A stretch of 64,000 bases of DNA from an uncultured Eubacterium sp. (GTDB taxonomy: Bacteria > Bacillota > Clostridia > Lachnospirales > Lachnospiraceae): assembly GCA_910586045.1 (NCBI GenBank), contig CAJUIH010000002.1, forward strand, positions 1 through 64,000, in the 5' to 3' direction. The translations under genes and the position numbers were made by a program. How positions within the stretch are numbered: position 1 is the first letter of the stretch; each line of letters opens with the position of its first letter. Shown piece after piece: positions 1 to 9,828 of the stretch. The notes beneath the pieces are model-generated. The model saw only the letters and a list, made by a program, of their open reading frames with translations. It was not told where the DNA came from and searched no databases.

Positions 1-2381
1 TCCAGCCCGCTCTCCATAGAGATTTGCGGCAGGTTCTTTAAGAACTGCTCCGCATTACGATACGCAATACCGTCTTCGGTATCCAGATCTTTGCCAAGAT
101 ACAATACAAATCTGCCGGCCAGCCTCCCAAACCGGCCGACTGTAAAGAGAAGTTTTTCTTCATCCAGTAAATGCCTGGCCTGCTCCCTCACATACTGCGC
201 ACTGTGTTTGATTTCGTAAACTGCGCAGGCATTGCCCTTTTGATCAAAGATCACCATATCAAACTCACCGCTTGCAAACATGAGCTTACATACTTTATAA
301 TTTTTCCCAAGCGCTTTGGATGTTTCCAACAGTATCATATCCTCCAGCATTCTTCCGCGGATCTCCTGCAGCAGGCGTTCGGCAACATAAGTCATCGTTG
401 CATGATCCAACATACGAAACGCCTCATCTTTCATCAATGAATGCACAAGCGCCTGTGCCTGGCAATACCGCATGCCAGGCTGTGTAAACAAAATCCGTTC
501 TTCCGCTTCTACTCCCGCTATTCCATACACAACCGGACACGGGACAATCAGATTCAAAGTCTCCAGATATTTTTTTATCTGCGCTACATGGGACGGCGTA
601 ATTCCAATCTTTTGTTCTTCCTGGTTTCGGATATCCAGTATCTTCATAAGGCGCTGCGTCACTGCTTCTTGATCGATGGCTTTAAGAATATCCGTCCTTT
701 TTTTTGGATCACGCTCCCGTTTTAATTTCCTCGCCGTAATGCCAAGATCATGGGATACAAACGGCCTTGTAAGTACTTCCAGCACAAATCGGTGATTCAT
801 ATCTTCAATAATCCGGTTAATCGCGCCCGTCAACTCCCCGGCTTCATACAAGCTTTGCAGACGGCCAAAATATTTTCCAAAAGCAAAGCATGACAAAGAA
901 CGCTGGATATTCCTGCAAATCGCTGTGTCGATATATCTTCGTGTTGATTCATCGTCACGAAACGCCACGCCTTCTTCCAAAAGTTCTTCATCATCAAAGT
1001 CTGTTTCCCCGGCTTTTAACGTGCCGCCATAACGGATATATTCATCTATGCTGTCGATGCCTAGAATACGGCTGTATTCACGGTATGGTATAAAAGTAGT
1101 ATGAAATGTCCGTTCCCTGTCATAAAGCTCATTGTCCCTGGCAAACCAAAATCCCAGGGAATCTGTACCAGAAAGCACGATCCGCATCCCCATCGGCACG
1201 TAAATATCTGACAACAATCCGGCGGAATCAATGAAATCTTCCATCAATGTAACCTCGTCTAAAAAGATATACCGATATCCTGCCCGATACAGCCGGTCCA
1301 AATCACGGGTAAGCTGGTCCATCTCATCAACGGCACGCAGTTTAATATAAGCCGCTTTTCCAAAGTCCTCTTCCGACATGTCCGCGATTGCCTGAAGCAG
1401 CATCGTCGTTTTGCCCGTCCGCCGCAGCCCGTATACCACACAAACCCTCGTCCGCACATTTCCATACAAATAATGTGGGATTCGATCATAGACTTCTCTT
1501 TTTTCAAGGCCCTTAACACTCTCCGCCATTCTCGCAAGTTCGATTCCTGCCCTTACCTTGGTTTCAAACCGCATCTCGTTTTCCTGATTGCACACGATTC
1601 CCCGCAAAACCAAAAGATCCTCCAATTCCTTTTCCACCGCCTGCCTGCGGCGCTCATGGTCCGCTTTGCGCGCGCTTTCTTTCAGCGATTCCAAAATCAC
1701 ACGCCTGCGTGCAATATCCCGTTTTAGCAGGCCGCAAAGCTGCGGATGCCTGTGCACCACCGTCCACTCCCCATACCGGTCCAGCAGCCGCTGCACCCTG
1801 TCCCGGTCTGGTATTTTTTCACACAACAGCCGCAGGCAGTCGCGCTGTTTATCTGTCCCGCTTTTTTCCGCCTGCTTTGGCGCGGCTGTCCGCACGTACA
1901 GCACCGGATAATACTTCCCGTCTTCCAGCACCAGATTTTCCCGGCTGATAAAAAACCCGTTCTCCCGTAAGTATTTGCGTACTTTTTCCAGATCGGACTG
2001 CGGCTCTAAGATCCATTCACGCAGGCTGGTCCATCCCGGCGCGGCTTTTGCCGCTTCCAGTATTTGGATCACGGTCAGCCCGCCCATTCCGGCGATCACG
2101 GCGCTTTCCGCTTCCCCAGGCGCCAGGGCGGCCAGCCCGTTCGATAACCGGGTATCGATTTGATTGGTAAGCCCGGCCTTTGCGATATGCCCCCGCGCCC
2201 GCTCGAGCGGCCCCTCCCGCACGTCCATGGCTATGGCATGCGGGCACTGGCCGCTTTGGATCAGGTAAATGGCCAGAAAACCATGGTCTGTCCCAATATC
2301 CGCGACACGGTTTCCTTTTGTCACAAAATCCGCCACCGCCTGCAGCCGGAGCGATAATTTCTGTTTTCCTGTTTGCGGCAT
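1..2381 (-). CDS. TrmK-like tRNA (adenine-N1) methyltransferase fused in frame to a P-loop ATPase; runs off the left edge
   Basis: One open frame of at least 793 codons; I read every codon on the minus strand from 2381 to the window edge across the junction and saw no stop. Residues 1 to about 265 match TrmK, which methylates N1 of A22 in tRNA: SAM-binding motif VADIGTDHGF (26-35) and the IAGMGG motif (96-101), ending in a charged helical tail. From Met270 (codon at 1574) the protein changes to an AAA_14/DUF4143-like ATPase: Walker A GLRRTGKT (318-325), Walker B YIFLDE (371-376), and a C-terminal nuclease-like signature with EFD and YEIKH near residues 700-725. An AGGA lies 8 nt before codon 270, so the ATPase could also start on its own at 1574. 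It begins 4 nt after the rpoD stop. TrmK normally ends near 230-250 residues; the fusion, or loss of the TrmK stop, is unusual. Confidence 0.8.
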   Translation of the reverse strand, partial: MPQTGKQKLSLRLQAVADFVTKGNRVADIGTDHGFLAIYLIQSGQCPHAIAMDVREGPLERARGHIAKAGLTNQIDTRLSNGLAALAPGEAESAVIAGMGGLTVIQILEAAKAAPGWTSLREWILEPQSDLEKVRKYLRENGFFISRENLVLEDGKYYPVLYVRTAAPKQAEKSGTDKQRDCLRLLCEKIPDRDRVQRLLDRYGEWTVVHRHPQLCGLLKRDIARRRVILESLKESARKADHERRRQAVEKELEDLLVLRGIVCNQENEMRFETKVRAGIELARMAESVKGLEKREVYDRIPHYLYGNVRTRVCVVYGLRRTGKTTMLLQAIADMSEEDFGKAAYIKLRAVDEMDQLTRDLDRLYRAGYRYIFLDEVTLMEDFIDSAGLLSDIYVPMGMRIVLSGTDSLGFWFARDNELYDRERTFHTTFIPYREYSRILGIDSIDEYIRYGGTLKAGETDFDDEELLEEGVAFRDDESTRRYIDTAICRNIQRSLSCFAFGKYFGRLQSLYEAGELTGAINRIIEDMNHRFVLEVLTRPFVSHDLGITARKLKRERDPKKRTDILKAIDQEAVTQRLMKILDIRNQEEQKIGITPSHVAQIKKYLETLNLIVPCPVVYGIAGVEAEERILFTQPGMRYCQAQALVHSLMKDEAFRMLDHATMTYVAERLLQEIRGRMLEDMILLETSKALGKNYKVCKLMFASGEFDMVIFDQKGNACAVYEIKHSAQYVREQARHLLDEEKLLFTVGRFGRLAGRFVLYLGKDLDTEDGIAYRNAEQFLKNLPQISMESGL

Positions 2382-2385
2382 AGCG

Positions 2386-3708
2386 CTACTCCAGATAATC
2401 CTTGAGCTTGCGGCTCCTGCTTGGATGGCGCAGTTTGCGCAGCGCTTTGGCTTCGATCTGGCGGATCCGCTCCCTTGTGACGTTAAATTCCCTGCCGACC
2501 TCTTCCAAAGTCCTGGCCCGTCCGTCTTCCAGCCCAAACCGCAGCGTCAGTACTTTTTGTTCCCGTTCGGTCAATGTGCCCAAAACCTCGCCGAGCTGTT
2601 CTTTTAACAGCGTAAACGCCGCGGCGTCCGCCGGGACCGGAACGTTGTCGTCTTGTATAAAATCTCCCAAATGCGAGTCTTCTTCTTCCCCGATCGGAGT
2701 TTCTAACGATACCGGCTCCTGTGAGATTTTTAAAATCTCCCTGACACGGTCTACCGGCATGTTCATATGTTCCGCAATCTCTTCCGGCGTGGGTTCCCGT
2801 CCAAGCTCCTGCAGCAACTGCCTGGATACCCGGATCAGCTTGTTGATCGTCTCTACCATGTGCACCGGAATCCGGATCGTACGCGCCTGATCCGCAATGG
2901 CCCGTGTAATCGCCTGGCGGATCCACCAGGTCGCGTAAGTGGAAAATTTAAAGCCCTTGCAGTAGTCAAACTTTTCCACTGCCTTGATTAACCCCAGGTT
3001 TCCTTCCTGGATCAGATCCAAAAACAGCATGCCGCGGCCGACATAACGCTTTGCGATACTGACGACCAGACGCAGGTTGGCTTCCGCCAGACGCTTTTTG
3101 GCTTCTTCGCCCTGGTCCTGTTCCAGCGACAGTTTTTGGATTTCCCGGTCCAGGTCCGCGCGTTCTTCCTCTGTGCGCGCGTTTTCCCTGCGGCCCTTTA
3201 AAATGGCTATTTTTTCATGCGCCACCATGCCGTTTTCCATTTTCTGCGCAAGGTCTATTTCTTCCTCCGCACTCAAAAGCGGTACCTTGCCGATTTCTTT
3301 TAAGTACATGCGGACCGGATCCTCAATGCTTACCCCGTCCGGTACCGTCAGGTCGATATTTTCTACCTCTACGTCGTCCTCGTCGTCAATCAGGATGTCG
3401 CTGTCATCGTCGTCATTGGAGATCCGCAGGACATCCACATTGTGGACTTCCAGATAATCCAGTACGTTTTCAAGCTGCTCTGCGGAAAGGCACATGCTTT
3501 GGAACGCGTCACTGATTTCCTGATATTCCAGCATATTTTTTTTCTTTTTTGCCCGTTCTACCAGTGAGCCTAATATTTCCAAAAACTTGTGCTGGTCAAA
3601 GACCGCGTTTTCCGAGCCAGATGCTTCCTGCGCTTTGCCTTTTTCCGTATGCCTGTCCGATTTTTGGAATGTTTTTTTGTTTGCTCCCATATTTGCCATT
3701 TCATTCAT
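2386..3708 (-). CDS. rpoD: Primary RNA polymerase sigma factor (SigA/RpoD)
   Basis: Housekeeping sigma-70 factor that directs RNA polymerase to -35/-10 promoters. The 440-residue protein has the region 1.2 motif [11 protein letters not shown], region 2 with [20 protein letters not shown] and the DNA-melting segment [20 protein letters not shown], region 3 around the HMVETINKL helix, and region 4 with [15 protein letters not shown] and a helix-turn-helix [18 protein letters not shown] at the C-terminus. The N-terminal 110 residues are acidic and variable, as in other clostridial SigA proteins. It sits 23 nt downstream of dnaG, the classical macromolecular-synthesis arrangement, and is followed within 4 nt by the TrmK-like gene, which suggests one transcript. 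Confidence 0.97.
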   Translation of the reverse strand: MNEMANMGANKKTFQKSDRHTEKGKAQEASGSENAVFDQHKFLEILGSLVERAKKKKNMLEYQEISDAFQSMCLSAEQLENVLDYLEVHNVDVLRISNDDDDSDILIDDEDDVEVENIDLTVPDGVSIEDPVRMYLKEIGKVPLLSAEEEIDLAQKMENGMVAHEKIAILKGRRENARTEEERADLDREIQKLSLEQDQGEEAKKRLAEANLRLVVSIAKRYVGRGMLFLDLIQEGNLGLIKAVEKFDYCKGFKFSTYATWWIRQAITRAIADQARTIRIPVHMVETINKLIRVSRQLLQELGREPTPEEIAEHMNMPVDRVREILKISQEPVSLETPIGEEEDSHLGDFIQDDNVPVPADAAAFTLLKEQLGEVLGTLTEREQKVLTLRFGLEDGRARTLEEVGREFNVTRERIRQIEAKALRKLRHPSRSRKLKDYLE

Positions 3709-3731
3709 CCTCTCTTGGTTTCACATGCTGA

Positions 3732-5519
3732 TCATTCCGGTAAGTAAAACTCTTTTTTCCGCAATTGTTCAAGCATTTTTTTCTCGCCTAGCATCTGCTG
3801 AAAACGCTCCTGCATACCATCCGGGCTGCTGTTTTCATTTAATATCCGCAAGTGGTTTTCCTTTAATTTCACGATGGTATCTTTTAATGCCCGCGCCCGC
3901 GCTTCCTTTGTCTGTACTTCCCTGATTGTTTCATGGAACACGGCCGCGATTTCCCGCTGTTCTTCCATGCTTTCAAAGCAGTCCGGGATTTGCGCCAGAT
4001 TGACGTTCCCGTTTTCCAACTGCGCGAACAAGACGTCCGCCGCCTGTCTGCATATTTCATCCGAAAAATCTTCCGGCGTAATATAAGCGCGGATGACCGG
4101 ATACAGCGCCGGTTCCTCGCTTAGCCAGGTCAGCAGCAGTTTCTGCGACTTTCGGATCCCGCTTTCTTTCCCCGCTTCCTGCCTGCGGACTCCGGATTTT
4201 AACGGCTCCGGCCTTTTGACCATGCCCTCCTGTAAGCTGACGCGGCCGACCAGCCTGCGCAGGTCGTCAAAACCAAGCCCGTATTTGGACGCTACTGCCT
4301 CGATATACGTATTGCGTTCAACCGCTTCCGGAAATTCCAGCAGTTTGCGGGCCGCTTCCTGGTAAAACGCAGTTTTGCCCTGCGGGTCGTCCATATTATA
4401 ATTTTGCTCCAAAATCCGGATTTCAAACAGAAAACTGTTTTCCGCCTGCAAAATTCGTTCTTCATATGCCTGCGCCCCAAGCGCTTTGATAAATTCATCC
4501 GGGTCTTTATACGGCTTTAAGCTGATCACCCGGGCCGAAAGCCCCGCTTCCTTTAAAATCGGAATCGCGCGCAGCGCCGCCTTAACGCCCGCCCCGTCAC
4601 TGTCAAACGTCAGGCAGACTTCCTTTGTATATCGCTTTAACAGGCTCGCATGCCCGCTTGTAAACGAAGTCCCAAGCGAAGCAACCGCATGGTCAAATCC
4701 TGCCTGGTGCAGGGCGATGACGTCCATATACCCCTCGCATAAAAGGATCTGCGGGCGTCTGGAGTGCCTTGCCAGGTGCAGGCCATAGAGATTGCGGCTT
4801 TTGTCAAAAATCTGCGTTTCCGGGGAATTTAAATATTTCGGCTCCCCCTCCCCCATAACACGTCCGCCAAAACCGATGATCTTGCTGTGCACATTCATAA
4901 TCGGAAACATCGCGCGGTTCCAAAACCGGTCATGCGCGCCGCGCTTTTCGTCAAATACAGTCAACCCGGCGTCTCTTAAAACCGTATCTTCGTACCCCTT
5001 GGACTTTAGATAGCGGTATAGGCTGTCACGGTAACGGTCACAGCTTCCAAGGCCGAATTTGCGCAGTGTATCATCCGTCAGGTTCCGTTTGTGAAAATAA
5101 TCCAGCGCACGCGCGCCGCGGTCGCTGCGCAGAACCATATAATAGTACCTGCCCGCTTCACGGTTTGCTTCCATAAGCCTGGCACGGTAATCCGACGCTT
5201 TCTTTGCCTGTTCTGTCATTTCCTGTTCAGGCAGACGGATCCCCGCCCGGTCGGCGAGCGCTTTCAAAGCTTCTTGAAATGTAAAATTCTCATACTGCAT
5301 CAAAAACGTAAATACGTTTCCTCCCGCACCGCATCCAAAACAATAATACATCTGCTTATCCTGCGATACCGAAAAGGAAGCCGTCTTTTCATTATGGAAC
5401 GGGCAAAGCCCAAAATGGCTATTTCCTTTTTTCTGCAGCCTTACATAGCCTGCTATGACATCTACAATATCATTGGCGGAACGTACCTCTTCCACTAATT
5501 CATCTGCATAATACGGCAT
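3732..5519 (-). CDS. dnaG: DNA primase DnaG
   Basis: Synthesises RNA primers at the replication fork. The 595-residue protein starts with a CHC2 zinc-finger domain (GLCPFHNEKTASFSV then YYCFGCGAGGN, residues 37-68), followed by the TOPRIM catalytic core (LLCEGYMDVIALHQAG, then LTFDSDGAG with the metal-binding acidic residues) and a C-terminal DnaB-interaction region that is less conserved. Length is normal for Firmicutes. The start at MPYYADELVEEV is typical of the family. It lies between dgt (22 nt upstream) and rpoD (23 nt downstream) on the same strand, an arrangement common in Clostridia. Confidence 0.96.
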   Translation of the reverse strand: MPYYADELVEEVRSANDIVDVIAGYVRLQKKGNSHFGLCPFHNEKTASFSVSQDKQMYYCFGCGAGGNVFTFLMQYENFTFQEALKALADRAGIRLPEQEMTEQAKKASDYRARLMEANREAGRYYYMVLRSDRGARALDYFHKRNLTDDTLRKFGLGSCDRYRDSLYRYLKSKGYEDTVLRDAGLTVFDEKRGAHDRFWNRAMFPIMNVHSKIIGFGGRVMGEGEPKYLNSPETQIFDKSRNLYGLHLARHSRRPQILLCEGYMDVIALHQAGFDHAVASLGTSFTSGHASLLKRYTKEVCLTFDSDGAGVKAALRAIPILKEAGLSARVISLKPYKDPDEFIKALGAQAYEERILQAENSFLFEIRILEQNYNMDDPQGKTAFYQEAARKLLEFPEAVERNTYIEAVASKYGLGFDDLRRLVGRVSLQEGMVKRPEPLKSGVRRQEAGKESGIRKSQKLLLTWLSEEPALYPVIRAYITPEDFSDEICRQAADVLFAQLENGNVNLAQIPDCFESMEEQREIAAVFHETIREVQTKEARARALKDTIVKLKENHLRILNENSSPDGMQERFQQMLGEKKMLEQLRKKEFYLPE

Positions 5520-5541
5520 CTGCCTGTCTCCTTTTCATCCG

Positions 5542-6546
5542 TCATACCTGCCACTGCACCGGAACAAAATATTCTTCAAATTTTGCAATCGCATACTGGT
5601 CCGTCATGCCTGCAATATAGTCACAGACCGCGCGGTCCCGCTTTACCCCGGCGTCAATCATATCCGTATACTGCTGCGGCATCCGTTCCGGCTGTTTTGT
5701 ATAAAGAAAAAACAGACGCTCCAGCACCCCCTCCGCTTTTTTTTCCTCACTTTTGGCGATCTCATTGTGATACAGATGGTCAAACATATACTGCCTCAGC
5801 CCTTTCATCGCCTGTTCTACTTCCGGCGACAAAAAAATACCGCCGCGCCCCATACTGTTTCTGACAATATTATGTATGAGAGTATTCAGCCGCATACGTA
5901 CCCCATCCCCCAAAACCTCCCGAAACTGTGCCGGAATATCTTCTTCGCATAAAATCTTGGCCCGGATCGCATCGTCCACATCATGGTTAATATAAGCGAT
6001 CTTATCCGACAGCCGGACAATCCTGCCCTCCAGCGTCGCCGGCATACTGTCCATCTGGTGATTTAAAATCCCGTCGCGCACTTCCCAGGTAAGGTTTAAG
6101 CCCTTTCCATGTTTTTCCAGCTTTTCCACCACCCGCACGCTCTGCACATTATGCCGAAAACCGCCCTCGCACAAGCCGTTTAACATATATTCCCCGGCAT
6201 GGCCAAACGGCGCGTGGCCCAGGTCATGGCCAAGCGCGATCGCCTCCGCCAGATCTTCATTCAAACGCAGCGCCTTTGCAATCGTGCGCGCATTCTGCGA
6301 TACTTCCAGTGTATGGGACATGCGTGTCCGGTAATGGTCCCCCTTGGGCGTCAAAAATACCTGTGTCTTGTTTTTCAGCCTCCGAAACGCTTTGCTGTGC
6401 AAAATCCTGTCCCGGTCCCGCTGAAAAACCGGACGGATATCACACTGCTCCTCCGGACGCTCCCTGCCGGCAGACTGGTCAGAAAAAGCAGCATATGGAC
6501 TCAACAGCATATGCTCCCTTTGTTCCATTTCTTCCCGTATTGTCAT
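5542..6546 (-). CDS. dgt: dGTPase-like HD-domain triphosphohydrolase
   Basis: Deoxynucleoside triphosphate triphosphohydrolase family. HD metal-binding signatures are visible: RMSHTLEVSQNARTIAK, then ALGHDLGHAPFGHAGE and later KIAYINHDVDDAIRA. The segment FRRLKNKTQVF near the N-terminus is characteristic of the bacterial dGTPase-like group. At 334 residues it matches the shorter Gram-positive form rather than the 500-residue E. coli Dgt, so the exact nucleotide preference is uncertain. It is the first gene of the dgt-dnaG-rpoD-trmK cluster and is divergent from the membrane protein gene at 6739; the 190 nt between them should hold promoters for both. Confidence 0.92.
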   Translation of the reverse strand: MTIREEMEQREHMLLSPYAAFSDQSAGRERPEEQCDIRPVFQRDRDRILHSKAFRRLKNKTQVFLTPKGDHYRTRMSHTLEVSQNARTIAKALRLNEDLAEAIALGHDLGHAPFGHAGEYMLNGLCEGGFRHNVQSVRVVEKLEKHGKGLNLTWEVRDGILNHQMDSMPATLEGRIVRLSDKIAYINHDVDDAIRAKILCEEDIPAQFREVLGDGVRMRLNTLIHNIVRNSMGRGGIFLSPEVEQAMKGLRQYMFDHLYHNEIAKSEEKKAEGVLERLFFLYTKQPERMPQQYTDMIDAGVKRDRAVCDYIAGMTDQYAIAKFEEYFVPVQWQV

Positions 6547-6672
6547 GCGCCGTTTCTCCCTTTTCCTTTCTTCCCGTACATAAAACAGGTACCTTTCGCA
6601 TCTTTCTTATTTCTCCTATTATTAAAATTCTGCGTTTTTTTATAAAATCCTTTATTTTTTTTCTTTTTTTTG

Positions 6673-6678
6673 TATAAT
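6673..6678 (+). promoter_or_regulatory. Candidate -10 box for the gene at 6739
   Basis: TATAAT lies 61 nt before the start codon of the membrane protein gene, inside an AT-rich tract (T-runs from 6651). The -35 region 17 nt upstream (CTTTAT) is poor, so this is a partial promoter call only. Confidence 0.4.
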
Positions 6679-6738
6679 CATAATAGCGGTTGTCTGACTG
6701 ACACACCCAAACACGAAAAAAAGAGGTAACAAGAACAA

Positions 6739-8565
6739 ATGGTAAACAGATCCAAAAAAAAGCGGCTTTTCCTCCTGCTCCTTTTGTATGCCGCCGTTAT
6801 TTTTCTTTTCCGCATCTGGTATATCCGTGAAATCAATGTACCGGTCATCCGCAATGACGAATACGGCTACTGGTCCCATGCCGCATGGTTCAGCGGACAT
6901 GACTGGTCCGACGTTTTGTCCGCGCATATGAACTGGTATTCTTATGGATACAGCCTGCTTTTAACACCCCTGTTCTGGTTTTCCCACAACCTGCATGTAA
7001 TGTATAAAGCAGCCATCATAGGCAACGGCATATGCGGTATCCTTTCTTTTTATTTGTGCCTGTCCTGTGCGCGCGCAATCGCTCCCAAAATAAAAACCTG
7101 GATCCTCGCCACAGTTTCCTTTATGGTAATGATGTATTCGTCCTACCTGACGCAGGGCGCGATTGCATGGAGCGAAACATTCCTGTATCTGCTGGTCTGG
7201 CTGCTGTTTCGCCTGTTCCTGCATTTTGAGCGGCGCCCGGACACGGGCAGCGCACTGCTGTTAAGCCTGTGCATGGGCGCATGCTATATTACACATAACC
7301 GTACGATCGGCATTCTAACCGCCTATCTTATGATCGTACTGTTCCTGCGCCTGACCGATACCATAGGCTGGAAGCTGTTTTTTTCGCTGCTGCTCCCGCT
7401 GATTTGTATCTTATTTGTCAATACCGACATCAAAACCTATCTTTGTATGGTAGAAGGGTTTGGACTGAAACCGAAAAACGGGATGGGCGCGCAGAAAGAA
7501 CACCTGCTGTCCCTTCTGACTCCGGAAGGCTGGCAAAATCTGATCCACGCCCTGGGCGGGCAGTTTTGGGGGCTTATGACATCAACATTCGGCCTGCTGT
7601 ATTGGGGGCTGGCAGCCTGCGTCTCGCATACGGTACGGGCGCTGCGCACAAAAAAAGCAGACCGGCATACAGCATTTTACCTATTTGTACTGCTTGCTTC
7701 CATTGGCACTTTCCTAATTTCCGCGATCAGCCTGATTGATCCGCCTTCGATTACAAACATGCACGCCGACACAGACCTAAGTTATTTTTTTTACACACGC
7801 TACAATGAATGCATAATCGGAATTTTGCTGCTGCTCGGCTTTTGGGAACTGTATTCCTGTAAAAAAGACAGAAAATTCCTCCTGTCAACGATCAGCGCCG
7901 CTTTGCTGTATGCTGCGGCATGCGTGCTTTTGCAAGACAGCCTGCAGCAGGTGACGGATACCTGGCACTACCGCCCGTTTTGCGCGGCAGGCATCGGATT
8001 TTACCGTCTGTTTTCCGAAACATTTTCCATGCGCTGCTGCGTACTGATTGCTGCCGCCGGATTTTTCATTCTGGTACTGCTGCTTACTTTTTATAAAAAA
8101 CATTTGCAGCATCTGCACCTAACCGCCGCCTGCCTGCTGTTAACCGCCGTATTTATCCCAACCGGGCTGTATTCGGCCGAAAGCGGAACCATCCTTTCCC
8201 AGCGCGGCAAAGTATCCTGCGGAAACCTCGCGATGTATGGGCAGCTTAAAAAAGTAGTCGGAAAGCAGGACGTATACTGCACGTTAGACGACACCAAAAA
8301 CTACCGCATTGCATACGAACTCCAGGTAAACCTGATCGATACGCATGTATATTCCATTACACTGGAAGACCTGCCGGTTTTAGAAGACAATTACTTTATC
8401 TGCTGCAGCAACGGGGATCTGGACCATATAGACGGAACGGACTACTATCTGCTGGCGCAGAGCAACGCTTACACGGTCTTGGTCAAAGGAGATGCCCTGG
8501 CCAGAGAAATCGCACCGCATACAGAACAACAATTGAAAAATCTAAATGACATAAACACTCCCTAA
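6739..8565 (+). CDS. Multi-pass membrane protein, probable GT-C-type glycosyltransferase
   Basis: Residues 9-26 form the first membrane helix and about ten more hydrophobic helices follow, with a soluble C-terminal tail of about 100 residues. Just after helix 1 there is a loop PVIRNDEYGYW followed by YSYGYSLLLTPLFW; an acidic pair in the first extracytoplasmic loop followed by such a segment is the hallmark of GT-C enzymes (PMT/ArnT/ALG group), which use lipid-linked sugars. No other glycan gene is adjacent, so substrate and acceptor cannot be stated. It is preceded by AAGAGGTAACAAGAACAA, a moderate ribosome binding site. Alternative: a membrane protein of unknown function. Confidence 0.6.
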   Translation: MVNRSKKKRLFLLLLLYAAVIFLFRIWYIREINVPVIRNDEYGYWSHAAWFSGHDWSDVLSAHMNWYSYGYSLLLTPLFWFSHNLHVMYKAAIIGNGICGILSFYLCLSCARAIAPKIKTWILATVSFMVMMYSSYLTQGAIAWSETFLYLLVWLLFRLFLHFERRPDTGSALLLSLCMGACYITHNRTIGILTAYLMIVLFLRLTDTIGWKLFFSLLLPLICILFVNTDIKTYLCMVEGFGLKPKNGMGAQKEHLLSLLTPEGWQNLIHALGGQFWGLMTSTFGLLYWGLAACVSHTVRALRTKKADRHTAFYLFVLLASIGTFLISAISLIDPPSITNMHADTDLSYFFYTRYNECIIGILLLLGFWELYSCKKDRKFLLSTISAALLYAAACVLLQDSLQQVTDTWHYRPFCAAGIGFYRLFSETFSMRCCVLIAAAGFFILVLLLTFYKKHLQHLHLTAACLLLTAVFIPTGLYSAESGTILSQRGKVSCGNLAMYGQLKKVVGKQDVYCTLDDTKNYRIAYELQVNLIDTHVYSITLEDLPVLEDNYFICCSNGDLDHIDGTDYYLLAQSNAYTVLVKGDALAREIAPHTEQQLKNLNDINTP

Positions 8566-8578
8566 ATACCATCCAAGT

Positions 8579-8610
8579 AAGGTTCTGCCTGCCAGGCAGG
8601 ACCTTATATT
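8579..8610 (+). terminator. Probable terminator of the 608-residue membrane protein gene
   Basis: Inverted repeat AAGGTTCTGCCT-gcc-AGGCAGGACCTT (one T-G pair) ending at 8604, followed by an AT-rich ATATTTATATTT tract, 14 nt after the stop codon. The T-tract is interrupted, so efficiency is uncertain. Confidence 0.6.
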
Positions 8611-8670
8611 TATATTTCCCATATTTTTCATATGCGCAGCACAAACCAATCGATTTATAAATCAGAAAAC

Positions 8671-8717
8671 AGAAAAAACAGTGTGATAAAAACATCTGCT
8701 GTTTCCTATCACACTGT
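8671..8717 (-). terminator. Terminator of the tRNA-Leu transcript
   Basis: An 11-bp perfect stem ACAGTGTGATA/TATCACACTGT (8678-8688 with 8707-8717), followed on the minus strand by TTTTTT and further T-rich sequence. It lies 4 nt beyond the 3' end of the tRNA gene. Confidence 0.85.
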
Positions 8718-8720
8718 ATA

Positions 8721-8804
8721 TGCAGAAGATGGGACTTGAACCCACACGGTATTGCTACCACAGGCACCTGAAGCCTGCGCGTCTGCCTATTCCACCACTT
8801 CTGC
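8721..8804 (-). tRNA. tRNA-Leu (anticodon CAG)
   Basis: The minus strand reads GCAGAAG...CTTCTGC for the acceptor stem with discriminator A at 8721. The anticodon arm is CAGGC-TTCAGGT-GCCTG, giving anticodon CAG. A long variable arm (TGGTAGCAATACCG region) and the T-arm with GTTCAAGTC are class II features expected for leucine tRNA. The 3' CCA is not encoded. A good promoter precedes it and a strong terminator follows, so it is a single-gene transcription unit. Confidence 0.97.
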
Positions 8805-8818
8805 TTGGCACAATAGAT

Positions 8819-8847
8819 ACTATACACGATAATCCTTTTTTCGTCAA
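8819..8847 (-). promoter_or_regulatory. Promoter of tRNA-Leu
   Basis: On the minus strand TTGACG (8842-8847), a 17-nt spacer, and TATAGT (8819-8824), ending 15 nt before the mature tRNA 5' end. Near-consensus SigA promoter at the expected place. Confidence 0.85.
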
Positions 8848-9189
8848 GTACTTTTTTAAATTTTTTTATTTTTTTTGTTTCTCTCCAATCGAACTTTCAA
8901 GAACATTCAGACAGCCGCTGATATGCTTACGATTCCGTTGCTGGTAATGTTTTTCTCTTTGTGCTGTAACCCAATCTAAGACATCTATTTTAAGCTTTTT
9001 AAACTATGATACATTGCTACTTTTCTGGTTGTTGTATAAAATATTGCAAAAGATAGAAGTGCGCTCCCAAAAATCATATAAATAATACAAAACATGATCC
9101 GCTGGCCTGCGCATAATGTGTAAAATAGCACAAATTCTATCGCCCCTTATTACAAGCATTTATATTATAATAAAACAAGGAGGAACTTT
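8848..9189. other. Intergenic stretch without a recognised gene
   Basis: About 340 nt of AT-rich sequence between the tRNA promoter and the gene at 9190. I see no open frame with a convincing ribosome binding site and no strong stem-loop. It probably carries the promoter for the gene at 9190 near the TATATTATAATAAAA segment (9162-9176). Confidence 0.5.
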
Positions 9190-9660
9190 ATGCAGAAAAC
9201 ATCGACAAGAATCTTGAACACGTTATTTATGAACATTCCTATCACACTGGCGCTATGCTTGTTTGCGCAAATGCTTTCGGTCTGGAAAGGTCAGGCAGAA
9301 AGCTTTCGCTGGTCTGTATTTGGATTAAACTGCGTGGTGGCATATATTTCCGCTACCATCATTGGACTCGGTATTCCAAGTGTGCCGCTTGGCATGGCCT
9401 TTGCGCGTAAATTCGGTGCAAAAGAGGGCACGCTGCCGTTTGCATTGTTATTAAACCTGGTGGTAAATACGGTATATACCTTATTCCTGAGCATTATTAT
9501 GACTTTCGTAAATGTATATCTGCTCGCAGGAGCGCCGCTCCCGGCCGTGTTGTTCGGCGTATTAGAAAATTTCATTCCAATTTGGATTGTATGCTATATC
9601 ATAAGCTTGATCAGCGCGCCTGTCTGCCAGAATCTGGCCATTCGGCTTACCGAATCATAA
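9190..9660 (+). CDS. Small four-helix membrane protein of unknown function
   Basis: 156 residues with four predicted hydrophobic helices (about 14-31, 47-68, 83-108, 118-143). A strong ribosome binding site AAGGAGGAACTTT precedes ATG. The segment GLGIPSVPLGMAFARKFGAK between helices 2 and 3 is the most distinctive part; I do not recognise a family with certainty, although its size and topology resemble the DUF2798-like group. It stands alone between two terminator-flanked regions. Confidence 0.7.
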   Translation: MQKTSTRILNTLFMNIPITLALCLFAQMLSVWKGQAESFRWSVFGLNCVVAYISATIIGLGIPSVPLGMAFARKFGAKEGTLPFALLLNLVVNTVYTLFLSIIMTFVNVYLLAGAPLPAVLFGVLENFIPIWIVCYIISLISAPVCQNLAIRLTES

Positions 9661-9828
9661 TGCCTTATCACAAAGTTCACATTTTATTTACAATATCCTC
9701 ATTTCTTTCACATAGGGACTTCACAAATTCCCTTTATGATAAGTACAGTTGATAAAACACATCAATCACCAATTAAAAATCATTTTCATATTTTAAACGC
9801 CGGCTTTCACCATAACCCAAAAGCCGCG

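Noticed and set aside
171..725. Plus-strand open frames (89 and 94 codons)
   Set aside because: They are antisense to the ATPase part of the TrmK fusion, whose minus-strand frame carries the Walker motifs; no ribosome binding sites.
8483..8827. 114-codon minus-strand frame across tRNA-Leu
   Set aside because: It runs through the tRNA gene, its promoter and its terminator; a chance frame.
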